Positions 29,478-40,777 of a DNA stretch of 64,000 nt are shown here, piece by piece (position 1 is the stretch's first letter; the number at the start of each line of letters is the position of its first letter). The position numbers and the translations under genes are program-made. This stretch comes from Saccharopolyspora dendranthemae (GTDB lineage Bacteria; Actinomycetota; Actinomycetes; Mycobacteriales; Pseudonocardiaceae). A model generated the notes under the pieces. That model made no database searches. It had not been told where the DNA came from and saw only the letters and a program-made list of their open reading frames with translations. Location: contig NZ_VIWX01000001.1 of the NCBI RefSeq assembly GCF_007829955.1, positions 1,364,001 through 1,428,000 of the forward strand. Direction: 5' to 3'.

Positions 29478-29619
29478 CTCACCGTCCGTCAGCGTCAACC
29501 TGGCGAAGCGAATCGACCTGCACGTCCGCCTCCGGTGGCGCACGCACGCACAGGATACCGGGCGGGCGCCACCGGGATGGCAAGGCGGCCACATCGAGAT
29601 CGATCAACCCGGAAGTTGA

Positions 29620-30522
29620 TCAGTGCGCTTCTTCGAGGGTCTCCCCCTCCGCGACGAGCGCGTCGAGCCGCGCGACCTCGGAGTCGTCGAGGGCCAGCGT
29701 CCCGGCCGCGGTGTTCTCCTCCAGGTGCGCCACCGACGAGGTGCCCGGGATCAGCAGGACGTTGCTCGCGCGGCGCAGCAGCCACGCCAGCGAGACCTGC
29801 GCCTGGGTCGCGCCGTGCGCCTCGGCGATGGCCTTCAGGTCCTCGTCGCCGCGCGCCCGGCTGTCGGCGAAACCGGAACCCAGCGGGAAGAACGGCACGA
29901 ACGCGGCGCCCGCCTCGGTCGTGGCGTCCAGCAGGGTCGCGGCGGTGCGGTTGACCACGTTGTAGAGGTTCTGCACCGAGGCGATCTCGGTGATCTCCCG
30001 CGCCTCGGCGTAGTGGCCGAGCTCCACGTTGGACAGACCGATGGTGCGGATCAGGCCCTGCTGCTTGAGGTCGTGCAGCGCACCGACCTGGTCGGCGAAG
30101 GTGATGCCCTCCTGCGGTCCCATGTCGCGCAGGTAGACCAGGTCGAGGACGTCGGTGCGCAGCCGACGCAGGTTGTCGTGCACCTGGGAGCGCAGCGCCG
30201 CGGGGTGGTTCAGCGGCAGCCAGTTCGCCTGGTCGTCGCGGTAAGCGCCGATCTTGGTCGCCACCACGAAGTTCGCCTCGTAGGGGTGCAGCGCCTCGGC
30301 GATCAGCTCGTTGACCACCCACGGGCCGTAGAAGTCGCTGGTGTCGATGTGATCGATGCCGAGCTCAACGGCGCGGCGCAGGACCGCGATCGCGGCCTCC
30401 CTGTCGGCAGGCGGACCGAACACGCCCGGACCCGCCAGCTGCATCGCGCCGAACCCGACGCGGTTGATCTCCAGGCCCGGACCCAGCGGAAACCTGCCAC
30501 CCAAAGCATTCGCAGTCGTCAC
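29620..30522 (-). CDS. aldo/keto reductase family protein
   Basis: A 300-residue TIM-barrel oxidoreductase from GTG 30522. It has GIDHIDTSDFYGPWVVNE (Asp and Tyr of the tetrad), VVATKIG (Lys), IGLSNVE and a final QVSLAWLLRRASNVLLIPGTSS cofactor loop. The histidine of the usual tetrad is replaced: the motif reads LVYLRDMG in place of LHRPD-like sequence, as I recall seeing in one actinobacterial subgroup. NADPH-dependent reduction of a carbonyl compound is expected, with unknown substrate. It lies 72 bases downstream of the M50-like gene in the same direction. Confidence 0.88.
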   Translation of the reverse strand: MTTANALGGRFPLGPGLEINRVGFGAMQLAGPGVFGPPADREAAIAVLRRAVELGIDHIDTSDFYGPWVVNELIAEALHPYEANFVVATKIGAYRDDQANWLPLNHPAALRSQVHDNLRRLRTDVLDLVYLRDMGPQEGITFADQVGALHDLKQQGLIRTIGLSNVELGHYAEAREITEIASVQNLYNVVNRTAATLLDATTEAGAAFVPFFPLGSGFADSRARGDEDLKAIAEAHGATQAQVSLAWLLRRASNVLLIPGTSSVAHLEENTAAGTLALDDSEVARLDALVAEGETLEEAH

Positions 30523-30593
30523 GAGTCGATGCTGCTGGAAATCCGGCTGATCAGCAAGATGTCGTGCCGAGGCACCACCTCGGGCGGGCCGAT

Positions 30594-31301
30594 TCAGACC
30601 TGCGGCATCAGCAGCAGCCAGTACCCGCCGACGAGCAACGACGCGAGGCCGGTCAGGAACCACAGGAACATCCAGACTCCCCCGGCGACCCCGGTGAGCC
30701 GCGCCAGCTGGTCGGCGTCGGAGTCCCCGGCGCGACCGCGTCGGCGCTTGCGGCCGAGCTCGCTGATCGGGCGGATGCCTCCGATCAGCAGGAACCAGCA
30801 CAGCAGCGCGGCGCACAGCGCCTGCCACGACGGGCTCGCCAGCCACGACACGGCACCGATGGCACCGCCGGTGAGCAGCACCGACACCACGCCGAATGCG
30901 TTGCGCACGGCCAGCAGCAGCAGCGCCAGCAGCACGATGCAGCCCCACAGCATCCACCGCTCCCGGTCGGCGGTGACCAGCCACGCACCGCCCAACCCCA
31001 GCAGCGACACCGCCGGGTAGCCCGCGAGCAGGGTGAACACCATGCCGGGCCCGTGCGCGCGCCCGGTCGAGACGGTCAGCCCGGAGGTGTCGGAGTGCAG
31101 CCGGATGCCGTTGAGCTTGCGGCCGCTGACCAGCGCCACCACGGCGTGCCCGCCCTCGTGAGCGATGGTCACCACGTTGCGCAGCGGCAACCAGGTCCCC
31201 CGGTTGAGCACCAGGACGAGCGCGACCAACCCGGCGATGAGCGCGGCGACGTTGCCGGAGTCGAGGAGCCGCGCCGTCGCGTTCTGCACTAATTCGTCCA
31301 C
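30594..31301 (-). CDS. M50-family metallopeptidase-like membrane protein
   Basis: A 235-residue protein with about five membrane segments and the zinc motif HEGGH at residues 48-52 (AHEGGHAVVALVSGRKLNGI). This matches the actinobacterial M50B-like group. M50 proteases cut transmembrane substrates inside the bilayer. The second metal-binding motif (typically NxxPxxxLDG) is not obvious, so activity needs confirmation. No anti-sigma or sigma gene adjoins it; neighbours are an M20 hydrolase and an aldo/keto reductase. The substrate is unknown. Confidence 0.85.
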   Translation of the reverse strand: MDELVQNATARLLDSGNVAALIAGLVALVLVLNRGTWLPLRNVVTIAHEGGHAVVALVSGRKLNGIRLHSDTSGLTVSTGRAHGPGMVFTLLAGYPAVSLLGLGGAWLVTADRERWMLWGCIVLLALLLLAVRNAFGVVSVLLTGGAIGAVSWLASPSWQALCAALLCWFLLIGGIRPISELGRKRRRGRAGDSDADQLARLTGVAGGVWMFLWFLTGLASLLVGGYWLLLMPQV

Positions 31302-31423
31302 AACACATCCGAACTACTAGGTCTTCTGGGAAGTGGTGGAGCCACCGCGTCTTCCTGGGGACCACCTGAGCACCCGGTCCCCACCCGCACCGAGGACCAC
31401 GAACCGCCCTGCACCCTAGCCGG

Positions 31424-32737
<1,314 letters not shown>

Positions 32738-32772
32738 ACCCAGACTCTAAGCCGCACCGGCGCCTGCCGACA

Positions 32773-33531
32773 TCACCCCGGAGCGACGGCGCTGCGCTCG
32801 TCGAGGACGCGGTGGGCCAGCAGGGTGCCGCCCACCACGGCAGCGGGGATGACCAGGAGCTGCAGCACCGGCACCAGGCACAGCAGGTAGGCGGGCAGGC
32901 CGAAGCCCAGCGTCATCGCCTTGTGCTCGCGGAGCTTGCGGTGGCGCTCGCCGAAGGCCAGGCCGCGCCGCTGGAACACCAGGCCCACCATCTCCACGCT
33001 GATCACCCACGCGCCGAACAGCGCGCCCAGCACGGCGCCCGCGATCTGCCCGGCGACCGGGATGAACCCGATGACCAACAGCAGGATCGCCCCGATCAGC
33101 GCCACGCCGACGAGCTTGAGCGAGTCGCGCACTCCCCGGCCGAGCTGGCGGGCGAAGCCGGCGCCGTCGTCGGAGGTGTCCAGTCCGAGCTGCTTCTCGG
33201 CTTGCTCGGCGATGTGCTCGTAGAACGGTCCGCCGATGAGCAGGGTCAGCGCGATGAACGCGATCGACCCCAGCACGGCCGCCGCGCCCACCAGGGCGAC
33301 TCCGAGCAGGAGGCGCAGGCCGCTGCGCGCGAAGTCGGCCCAGCCGTCGGCGAACGGGGTCATCCAGGTCGTCAGGTCACCGCTGAAGTAGATCAGCGTG
33401 CCCAGGCTCCCGAGCAGCAGAAGTGCGCTGATCAGGGCGGGGATGGCGCCGAGCAGCAGCAGCTTCGGGCTGCGCAGGATGATGCCCAGACCGGACCCGA
33501 GACTGCGGACTCCGGTGGCGAACGAACTCAT
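32773..33531 (-). CDS. EI24 (CysZ-like) domain membrane protein
   Basis: A 252-residue protein with four to five long hydrophobic segments and the EI24 signatures (SLGSGLGIILRSPKLLLLGAIPAL, IGGPFYEHIAEQAEKQLGL, GFIPVAGQIAGAVLGALFGAWV, LAFGERHRKLREHKAMTLGFG). The bacterial relative CysZ mediates sulfate uptake, while actinobacterial members are mostly uncharacterised. ATG 33531 is used. It is divergent from the iron-regulated binding protein gene. Confidence 0.9.
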   Translation of the reverse strand: MSSFATGVRSLGSGLGIILRSPKLLLLGAIPALISALLLLGSLGTLIYFSGDLTTWMTPFADGWADFARSGLRLLLGVALVGAAAVLGSIAFIALTLLIGGPFYEHIAEQAEKQLGLDTSDDGAGFARQLGRGVRDSLKLVGVALIGAILLLVIGFIPVAGQIAGAVLGALFGAWVISVEMVGLVFQRRGLAFGERHRKLREHKAMTLGFGLPAYLLCLVPVLQLLVIPAAVVGGTLLAHRVLDERSAVAPG

Positions 33532-33624
33532 GCGGCAACTCCCGTGATCGGCGATCTAGATCCACGGTAGCGCGTGCTCGGTGAGCAGATTCACCGATCG
33601 ACCGCGGACCGACCGCAACGTAGG

Positions 33625-33643
33625 TTAGGTTAGCCTCTCTTGT
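33625..33643 (+). promoter_or_regulatory. IdeR/DtxR-type iron box
   Basis: TTAGGTTAGCCT followed by CTCTTGT matches about 14 of 19 positions of the DtxR/IdeR consensus, with a near-perfect left half. It ends 50 bases before the start codon of the siderophore-binding lipoprotein gene, which is where a repressor of that promoter would bind. The match was counted by hand. Confidence 0.75.
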
Positions 33644-33693
33644 GTCAGAACTTCGGGCGGTGAACCCGAAACCGGACGAACAAGGACTCGGTG

Positions 33694-34698
33694 ATGACTC
33701 CTCCCCCCAGCGCGATCGGCCGTCGGGGCTTCCTGGCCGGCGCGACAGGACTCGTCGCGGCGGGCCTGGCCGCGTGCAGCGGCGGCGGCCCGAGCCCGAG
33801 CGGGAACGCACCGTCCGGTCCCGGTTTTCCGGTCCGCATCCCCAACCGCTACGGCGCGGCCGATCTCCAAGCGGCACCGCAGCGGGTGGTGACCCTGGGC
33901 ATCACCGACCACGATGTTCTGCTGCCGCTGGGCGTGATCCCGGCGGGCCTGACGAAGTGGGGGCCGTGGGAGAGCGGTGTCGGCCCGTGGGTGGAGCCCA
34001 TGCTGGGCGGCCGGCGACCGAAGGTCTTCGGCAGCGAGGTCGACGTCGAAGGCGTCATCGCCCAGACCCCCGATGCCACGATCGCGGTGCAGAGCGCTCT
34101 CACGCAGGAGCAGTACAACCGGCTGAGCACCTTCGCCCCGGTCGTCGCGCAGCCGCCGAACTCCATCGACTACGGCGTCAACTGGCGGGTGCAGGCCGAG
34201 ACCATCGGCCAGGCCCTGGGAAAGCAGGCCGAGGTCGCCCGTCTCATCGAGCAGACGCAGTCGCGCATCGACGAAACCCGCAGGGCCAACCAGATCTTCG
34301 AGGGCAAGACGCACGTCACGGTCCGCACCGACGCCGCCGGGACCTACGCCGCCTACACCAAGCAGGACGCCCGCACGGCGCTGCTGGAGCAGCTCGGACT
34401 GCGCCTGTCCCCCGCGATCGAGGGGATGGACAGCGGCGGCAAGTTCAACGTCAAGGTCAGCAAGGAGCAGGTGTCGTTGCTGGACGCGGACGTCGTCATC
34501 GTGACCACGGCCAAGGCCACCGACGTCGAAGCAGTGCGCAAGGACCCGCTGCTGAACAACCTCCCGGCCGCCAAGCGCGGTTCGCTGGTCCTGCTCGACG
34601 ACTACGACCTCACGATGGCCCTGGGCTCGGCGACGCTCTCCAGCATCCCCTACGCCCTGGACCACCTCACCCCCAAGCTCCTCGACGCCCTCTCCTGA
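33694..34698 (+). CDS. iron-siderophore ABC transporter substrate-binding lipoprotein
   Basis: A 334-residue lipoprotein from ATG 33694. The leader has a twin-arginine motif (GRRGFLAGATG) and a lipobox LAAC, so export is probably by Tat with lipid anchoring. The rest is the two-lobed FepB/FecB-type binding fold (RVVTLGITDHDVLLPLGVIPAG, EGVIAQTPDATI, TFAPVV, DADVVIV). The substrate is likely a ferric siderophore. Permease and ATPase genes are not adjacent, so it must work with a transporter encoded elsewhere. The IdeR box upstream indicates derepression under iron limitation. Confidence 0.93.
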   Translation: MTPPPSAIGRRGFLAGATGLVAAGLAACSGGGPSPSGNAPSGPGFPVRIPNRYGAADLQAAPQRVVTLGITDHDVLLPLGVIPAGLTKWGPWESGVGPWVEPMLGGRRPKVFGSEVDVEGVIAQTPDATIAVQSALTQEQYNRLSTFAPVVAQPPNSIDYGVNWRVQAETIGQALGKQAEVARLIEQTQSRIDETRRANQIFEGKTHVTVRTDAAGTYAAYTKQDARTALLEQLGLRLSPAIEGMDSGGKFNVKVSKEQVSLLDADVVIVTTAKATDVEAVRKDPLLNNLPAAKRGSLVLLDDYDLTMALGSATLSSIPYALDHLTPKLLDALS

Positions 34699-34706
34699 CG
34701 AGCCGC

Positions 34707-34741
34707 GGGGATTCGGACTTCGCGCGGAAGTCCGAATCCCC
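34707..34741. terminator. bidirectional terminator hairpin
   Basis: A 15-bp perfect stem (GGGGATTCGGACTTC at 34707-34721 and its complement at 34727-34741) with a 5-base loop. It sits in the 50 bases between the convergent siderophore-binding and peptidoglycan-hydrolase genes and can end both transcripts. Confidence 0.8.
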
Positions 34742-34748
34742 CGCCGCG

Positions 34749-36956
34749 CTACGCCTTGAGCGAGTCGACCAGGTCCGTCCAGGGCTCCCACGGGGAGTCC
34801 GGGTCGGGCTGACCGGCGGTGACCATGTCGCCGTCGTGGCCGACGCCGAACAGGCTGGAGGCGCCGTCCGGGCGGCTGATGGCGACCGGGTCGCCACCCA
34901 GCGAACCGCCGAGGTCGGTCCACGCGGACCAGCCGCCGTGGGCGGACTGCTGCTCAGCGGTGTGGATCGCACCCGAGGTGTCGCGGACGAACACCTCGAC
35001 TCGCCCGCCGGGATTGACCCCGATCGCAGGCGTTCCGGTGAAGTCGCCGCCGAGATCGGACCAGTTGCCGCCTTCGCCGGGCCGCTCCACGCAGTAGAGC
35101 TGCTGGTCGTCGCCGACCGCGAGCAGCACCACCACGCCGTCGGGCAGGGTCACCACGACCGGGTCCCCGGCCATGCTGCCGCCCAGGCCCTTCCACTCCG
35201 ACCAGCCCGCGCCCGCGGTGCCCTGGGTGGACATCACGACCTCGCGCTGGGAGTTGCGGGCGAACACCGACACGGCACCGTTCTGGCCGAGCGCGATCGC
35301 CGGACGGCCGATGAGGTCGCCGCCGTGGTCGTCCCAGTCGGTCCAGTGCCCACCACGACCGGCCTGCGCGGCGCTGTGCAGCTTGCCGTCCTCGCCCACG
35401 GCGAACAGCGCGATCGCACCGTCCGGCCGCAGCACGGCCACCGGGTCCTCGGCGATCTCACCCCGCAGACCGATCCACGGGCTCCACTTCGCCCCCAGCT
35501 GCGGGCAGGACGAGGTGATCACCTCACCGTTGCGGTCCCGCACGAAAACCACCGTCGCGCCTGAAGGTTCGCGCACGACGACCGGACGACCGGCGGGCTC
35601 GCCACCGATGCCCAGCCAACCGACCCAGTCACCACCCGGCGAGACCTGCCACGCCGTGACGACCTCACCGGACGTGGAGGTCGCGAAGGCCGACAGCGCG
35701 CCATCCGCACCGGGCAGGATCCACGACCCGAACACGGTCGGCACCACCGGCTGCGGCGGCGGAGGCGGAGCCGGAGCAGGCGCCGGAGGCTGCTGCGGCG
35801 GCTGCCCCTGCGGAGGCTGGCCCTGCGGCGGTTGGCCCTGCGGCGGCTGGCCTTGGTTCGGCGGCTGACCGTGCGGCGGAGGCGGATTCGGTCCGGGCGG
35901 CGCGGGATGAACGGAATGCGCCGTCTCGTCGATCAGTCGACGGGCCTCCGTCTCACGCTGGTCGTAGCGCTCCGGATGAGCGGAGTCCTGCACATCCTGA
36001 GAGAGTTGCCCCGCGCTGCGCCGATTGTTCTCGCGCTCCTTCTTCAACGCCTTCTCGAAGAACTTCGTCGCCGCGTACCGCACGTCCATCAGCTGCGGCG
36101 GGGTTCCCCACCACTCCGGGCGTTGCTGGAACACCCCGAGCGAAGTGCTGTGGCCCCAGTTGAGGTTCGACATCTGAGATTCGACAAGACCGGTCTCGAA
36201 TGCCGCCAGCATCACGTAGTCAGACACGTTCATGTGCTTGCCGACCAGGTAGACGACGCGCATCACCGCCGGATCCGGCGGACCTGGATTTCCCCCTCGT
36301 GCGGGCGGGCTGTCAGGGATCGGCGGAAGGGACGGCGGCCCCTGCGGGGGCTGCGGCTGGGGTTGCGGCGCCGGTCCCGGTGGGCTCGGTTGCGGCGCGG
36401 GCGGATTCATCGCCGCTGCCACGTGGGCCCGGAACTGGTTGAGGTCTACGTTGCCCGGGTCGATCTTGCCGGTCACACTCGTCTCCTTGTGCCCACGCGT
36501 GTGCTCAGCAGGCACCCGAAGGTGGCGGAGAACCGCAGCGGTTGCGCGGACCGCAGCGTCGTACTGCTCGCGCGACGGGTGCTGTTCCACGCCGTGGTAG
36601 TCCCACTCGAAACCGATGTAGATGTCGTTGCCGCTCCCTGCGGCGGGCATCGGCCCAGACGCCTTGGCCTCACCAGCGTGGTTGGCCCGTCCCGCCGCGA
36701 CCAGATGGATGGAGCCGTCCAACCCGATCAACGCCTGGCACAGCGGACCGTCCAGATCGGATCGCCCCTTGATGCACATGTCCAGCGTCGGCACCGGCTT
36801 CTGCGGTGTGGTGCGCGTGGCAGTGTGGTGCTGCAGCACACCAATGGGTGCGGGCGGGCGCCCCTCCGCACCACGATCCCGCCACCCCTCGGTCTCATGC
36901 ACGTTGAGTCCGGCCGCGCGCAGCACGTCAAGCAACCAAACAAGTGGCTGTGGCAT
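34749..36956 (-). CDS. modular peptidoglycan hydrolase: amidase-2, second muralytic-like domain and lectin-like propeller
   Basis: A 735-residue protein with a GGGGAGGA site right before ATG 36956. Residues about 25-185 are an N-acetylmuramoyl-L-alanine amidase (PGRP type: LQHHTAT zinc histidines, late RGHKE). A proline-rich linker follows, then about 235-320 a lysozyme/transglycosylase-like segment (ETGLVESQMSNLNWG, SLGVFQQRPEWWGTP) like those in phage and actinobacterial wall hydrolases. A PQG-repeat linker leads to seven or so PLL/DUF346-type propeller repeats (WxxWxxLGG, PVVVxxPDG, GxDGxL). No signal peptide is evident. It is the last gene of a unit with three lipoproteins. Confidence 0.85.
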   Translation of the reverse strand: MPQPLVWLLDVLRAAGLNVHETEGWRDRGAEGRPPAPIGVLQHHTATRTTPQKPVPTLDMCIKGRSDLDGPLCQALIGLDGSIHLVAAGRANHAGEAKASGPMPAAGSGNDIYIGFEWDYHGVEQHPSREQYDAAVRATAAVLRHLRVPAEHTRGHKETSVTGKIDPGNVDLNQFRAHVAAAMNPPAPQPSPPGPAPQPQPQPPQGPPSLPPIPDSPPARGGNPGPPDPAVMRVVYLVGKHMNVSDYVMLAAFETGLVESQMSNLNWGHSTSLGVFQQRPEWWGTPPQLMDVRYAATKFFEKALKKERENNRRSAGQLSQDVQDSAHPERYDQRETEARRLIDETAHSVHPAPPGPNPPPPHGQPPNQGQPPQGQPPQGQPPQGQPPQQPPAPAPAPPPPPQPVVPTVFGSWILPGADGALSAFATSTSGEVVTAWQVSPGGDWVGWLGIGGEPAGRPVVVREPSGATVVFVRDRNGEVITSSCPQLGAKWSPWIGLRGEIAEDPVAVLRPDGAIALFAVGEDGKLHSAAQAGRGGHWTDWDDHGGDLIGRPAIALGQNGAVSVFARNSQREVVMSTQGTAGAGWSEWKGLGGSMAGDPVVVTLPDGVVVLLAVGDDQQLYCVERPGEGGNWSDLGGDFTGTPAIGVNPGGRVEVFVRDTSGAIHTAEQQSAHGGWSAWTDLGGSLGGDPVAISRPDGASSLFGVGHDGDMVTAGQPDPDSPWEPWTDLVDSLKA

Positions 36957-36990
36957 TCTTCCTCCCCTTCAATTCCCAGGTCGGCTGTGG

Positions 36991-37641
36991 TCAGCCGCCC
37001 CAAACGTTGCGGAACGCGGTGGCATCGACGAGCCCGCCGCGACAGACCGCGCCACGTCCCCAGACCGACTTGATGGCCTTGTCATCACCGGGCGGCGTGA
37101 ACTGCAACGTCTCCGGCTCGACGCACGGCGACTGGTAGATGTCCCAGGTAAGGTCCAGTCCGGCGCTCTGGCTCTGCTCGATGGTGATCGTCGGCGGATT
37201 CGCCTGCAGACGGTTCAGCTCGGTGTCGACGGGCTTGCCGTTGAAGTCCACGAACTGCAATCCGCCATAACCGCGGATCTGGCACGGCCGACCACCGATG
37301 TTGGTGACCTTCAGAGTCATGTGCGAGCCGTCGGCCTGCGGGTAATTCGGATCCAGCTGCAGCTGCAGCTCCTCGGCAGCGCAGGCGAGACCATCTTCAG
37401 CTTCAGGCTCCTTCGACTTCGACGGCGCCTCCGAGGAATCCGAAGTGGACTCCGAGCTCTCCTCGGAACTGTTCGTCGCACTCTCCTGCGGCGCGGGTTG
37501 CGTCACCGTCACCGTCGCCGGTGGTTGCTGCGCCTGCGATCCCAGCTGACCGCACGCGCTGGAAACAGCCACCGCTGCGAGCGCAGCCCCGAACGCGCCA
37601 AGTCGCTTCGCGTTGATTTTCAATGCAGACCCGAATTTCAT
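36991..37641 (-). CDS. DUF4232-like lipoprotein, paralog 3
   Basis: A 216-residue lipoprotein from ATG 37641 (an in-frame GTG at 37671 exists). The leader ends in the lipobox SSAC, then comes a Gln/Pro and Ser/Glu-rich linker (VTVTQPAPQESATNSSEE), then a DUF4232-like beta-sandwich with conserved Cys pairs (LACAAEELQLQLD, MTLKVTNIGGRPCQIRGYGGLQFVD). It should be anchored on the outer face of the membrane. It is the most diverged of the three tandem paralogs and starts 34 bases upstream of the hydrolase gene. No function is known for this family. Confidence 0.82.
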   Translation of the reverse strand: MKFGSALKINAKRLGAFGAALAAVAVSSACGQLGSQAQQPPATVTVTQPAPQESATNSSEESSESTSDSSEAPSKSKEPEAEDGLACAAEELQLQLDPNYPQADGSHMTLKVTNIGGRPCQIRGYGGLQFVDFNGKPVDTELNRLQANPPTITIEQSQSAGLDLTWDIYQSPCVEPETLQFTPPGDDKAIKSVWGRGAVCRGGLVDATAFRNVWGG

Positions 37642-37677
37642 CGCTTTTCCGTTTCTTCCACGCAGTTTCACCGGGCA

Positions 37678-38355
37678 TCAGTCCGAGCGGAGGTGAGTTC
37701 GCTCGACGCGACGGTCACCGCAGACCGTGCCGAAGTTCCAGTCCAACGTGATCGGCTCGGTGTTGTCCGGCGGATAGATGCGAACCTTGCGTGGATCGTC
37801 GACGCAATCGCCTGTCTCGTAGACCCAGTACAGCTCCTGAGCCACTCCCTCACGGGTGCCGATGCTCATCCACTCGGCAGGTGGCGTTCCCGCCTTGTCC
37901 ACGAAGGTCGCCGGCATGACGGCGCCTGCATCGTCGAGGAACTCGACCCTCGCGTCGCCGTGGACTGTGCATTCCTTGGCCCCGACATTCGCGAGTCGCA
38001 GCTTGGTGCGTGATGCTCGAACGGGCTGCGTGGGATCCTTATGCTGCCCGACGAGCGTGTCCGGGTAGAACCGGGCTCGCAGCTGCGACGTCTGACAGGG
38101 CTTTTGGGTCGGGATCTCCTCCGGATGACTGACCTTCGTCTCCGAAGAACCCCCCTGCTCCGAGGTTTCCTCCGAGGAATCCTGCGATTCGGTGGTCTCC
38201 TGCGGCGCCGGCTGGGTCACCGTCACCACCGCCGGTGGCTGCTGCGCCTGCTGCGCTTGCTGGCCGCACGCGCTGGATGCAGCCACGGCTGCGAGAACAA
38301 CCCCGAACGCACCCAGCCGCTTGCCGTTCATCTTCACTGCCGTCTTCAGCTTCAT
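37678..38355 (-). CDS. DUF4232-like lipoprotein, paralog 2
   Basis: A 225-residue lipoprotein from ATG 38355. Leader and lipobox (AVAASSACGQ) match paralog 3 closely, and the mature domain (KLRLANVGAKECTVHGDARVEFLDDAG, MSIGTREGVAQELYW, GDCVDDP) is nearest to paralog 1. The linker repeats VTVTQPAPQETTESQDSSEE. It is tandem with the other two at 36-base spacing. Duplication with linker divergence suggests a family of surface lipoproteins with related but separate binding roles; this is inference. Confidence 0.82.
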   Translation of the reverse strand: MKLKTAVKMNGKRLGAFGVVLAAVAASSACGQQAQQAQQPPAVVTVTQPAPQETTESQDSSEETSEQGGSSETKVSHPEEIPTQKPCQTSQLRARFYPDTLVGQHKDPTQPVRASRTKLRLANVGAKECTVHGDARVEFLDDAGAVMPATFVDKAGTPPAEWMSIGTREGVAQELYWVYETGDCVDDPRKVRIYPPDNTEPITLDWNFGTVCGDRRVERTHLRSD

Positions 38356-38391
38356 CGCTTTTCCGCTTCTTCCGCGCAATCTCACCTGGCG

Positions 38392-39060
38392 TCAGTCCGA
38401 ATGGAGGTGTGTTGTCTGAAGCTGGAGGTCGCCACAAACCGAGCCGAACGACCATTCCACGGCGATCGGCTCATCGCTGCCGTCGGGGTAAATGTTGATC
38501 TTGGGCGGGCTGTATACGCAGTCGCCTGGCGCGGACTTCCACTGGATGTCCTGGGACACGCCCTCACGCGTCCCGATGCTCATTGCGCTGAACGGCGCCG
38601 CGCCCGCGACGACCTGAGTGGTGGCCGGTTTGACCCCGCCATTGGGATCGATGAATTCGAACCTCGGGTCGCCTTCGATCGTGCAAGCCTTGGCCCCCAC
38701 GTTGGCCAGGCGCAGCTTCACCCGGTATCCGTCAGTCGGCTGACTCAGGTCATCGTTCAGCTGCAATATGCTCTCCGGGTAGAACCGGGCACGCAGCTCA
38801 GATGCCTTGCATGGCTTCTGCGTCGGGATCTCCTCCGGATCACTCGGATTTCCCTCTGGAAAACCGCTCTGCCCCGAGGTTTCCTCCGAGGATCCTTCCG
38901 AGCTCTCCTGCGCTTCGCTCGTCTGCTCCGGCGCCGGCTGGGTCACCGTCACCACCGCCGGTGGTTGCTGCGCCTGCGGCGCTTGCTGGCCGCAGGACAC
39001 CGTCACCGCCGCGGTCGCGGCGATCAACGCCCCCAGGCGCTTCCCCCTGATTTCCAGCAC
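38392..39060 (-). CDS. DUF4232-like lipoprotein, paralog 1
   Basis: A 222-residue lipoprotein. GTG 39060 is the best start, with a GGGGAGGA site 13 bases upstream. Leader GKRLGALIAATAAVTVSC carries the lipobox cysteine, followed by an Ala/Gln/Pro and Ser/Glu-rich linker and the DUF4232-like domain (KLRLANVGAKACTIEGDPRFEFIDPNG, MSIGTREGVSQDIQW, GDCVYSPPKINIYP). It is first in the tandem run, so the promoter for this group should lie in 39061-39320. Confidence 0.8.
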   Translation of the reverse strand: MLEIRGKRLGALIAATAAVTVSCGQQAPQAQQPPAVVTVTQPAPEQTSEAQESSEGSSEETSGQSGFPEGNPSDPEEIPTQKPCKASELRARFYPESILQLNDDLSQPTDGYRVKLRLANVGAKACTIEGDPRFEFIDPNGGVKPATTQVVAGAAPFSAMSIGTREGVSQDIQWKSAPGDCVYSPPKINIYPDGSDEPIAVEWSFGSVCGDLQLQTTHLHSD

Positions 39061-39320
39061 TTCGCGGACCTGTCCTCCCCTGTTGCACACCGGCCGAGCC
39101 TTCGGCCGGAATCCGGGGCGGGAGTCTTCCAATCGAGATCGCACCCCAATGCCATTTCGATCAAAACGAAAGCTAGATCACTGAAAAAGCCCACAACCTG
39201 GCAAAGACCAGCCAGCAAGACAACCCGATCGGCGGTACATCCACTCCGAACCCGGTTGTTAAACGCGCACAAGAAATAGGTGTTTCTACTCAAATCCCGA
39301 ACAATTCCGGAATGCGAAAA
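39061..39320. other. upstream region of the lipoprotein operon, no gene found
   Basis: About 260 bases of clearly lower GC than its surroundings (for example 39160-39300). It holds no credible ORF. It should contain the promoter for the leftward lipoprotein-hydrolase unit. The low GC may mark promoter DNA or a recently acquired block. Confidence 0.45.
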
Positions 39321-39466
39321 GGCCGCCGCCGGAACTCAATCCGACGACGGCCGCCACGCGTGAAGATCAATTGTTGGGCGCCGAGGAGCGCGCTCTTCGC
39401 ATTCGCCCGGGAACGCGAAGAGCGGCCGCCGCCGACTCGGGGGATGTCGGCGGTGGCCGCTCTTCG
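39321..39466 (-). terminator. two hairpins ending the pyruvate dehydrogenase operon
   Basis: Hairpin 1 has CGAAGAGCGGCCGCCGCCGA (39416-39435) against 39447-39466, a 20-bp stem with one wobble and an 11-base loop, directly after the E2 stop on the minus strand. Hairpin 2 pairs 39321-39333 with 39340-39352, with G-U wobbles when read on the minus strand. A competing pairing CGCTCTTCGC (39391-39400) with 39415-39424 is also possible. Confidence 0.7.
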
Positions 39467-39480
39467 TCCTCGCGAACGGA

Positions 39481-40752
<1,272 letters not shown>

Positions 40753-40777
40753 CGTCTTCCTCAGGTGAGCGCGGGAC

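Noticed and set aside
36200..36442. Plus-strand ORFs across the peptidoglycan hydrolase gene
   Set aside because: They are shadows of the minus-strand gene and carry no motifs.
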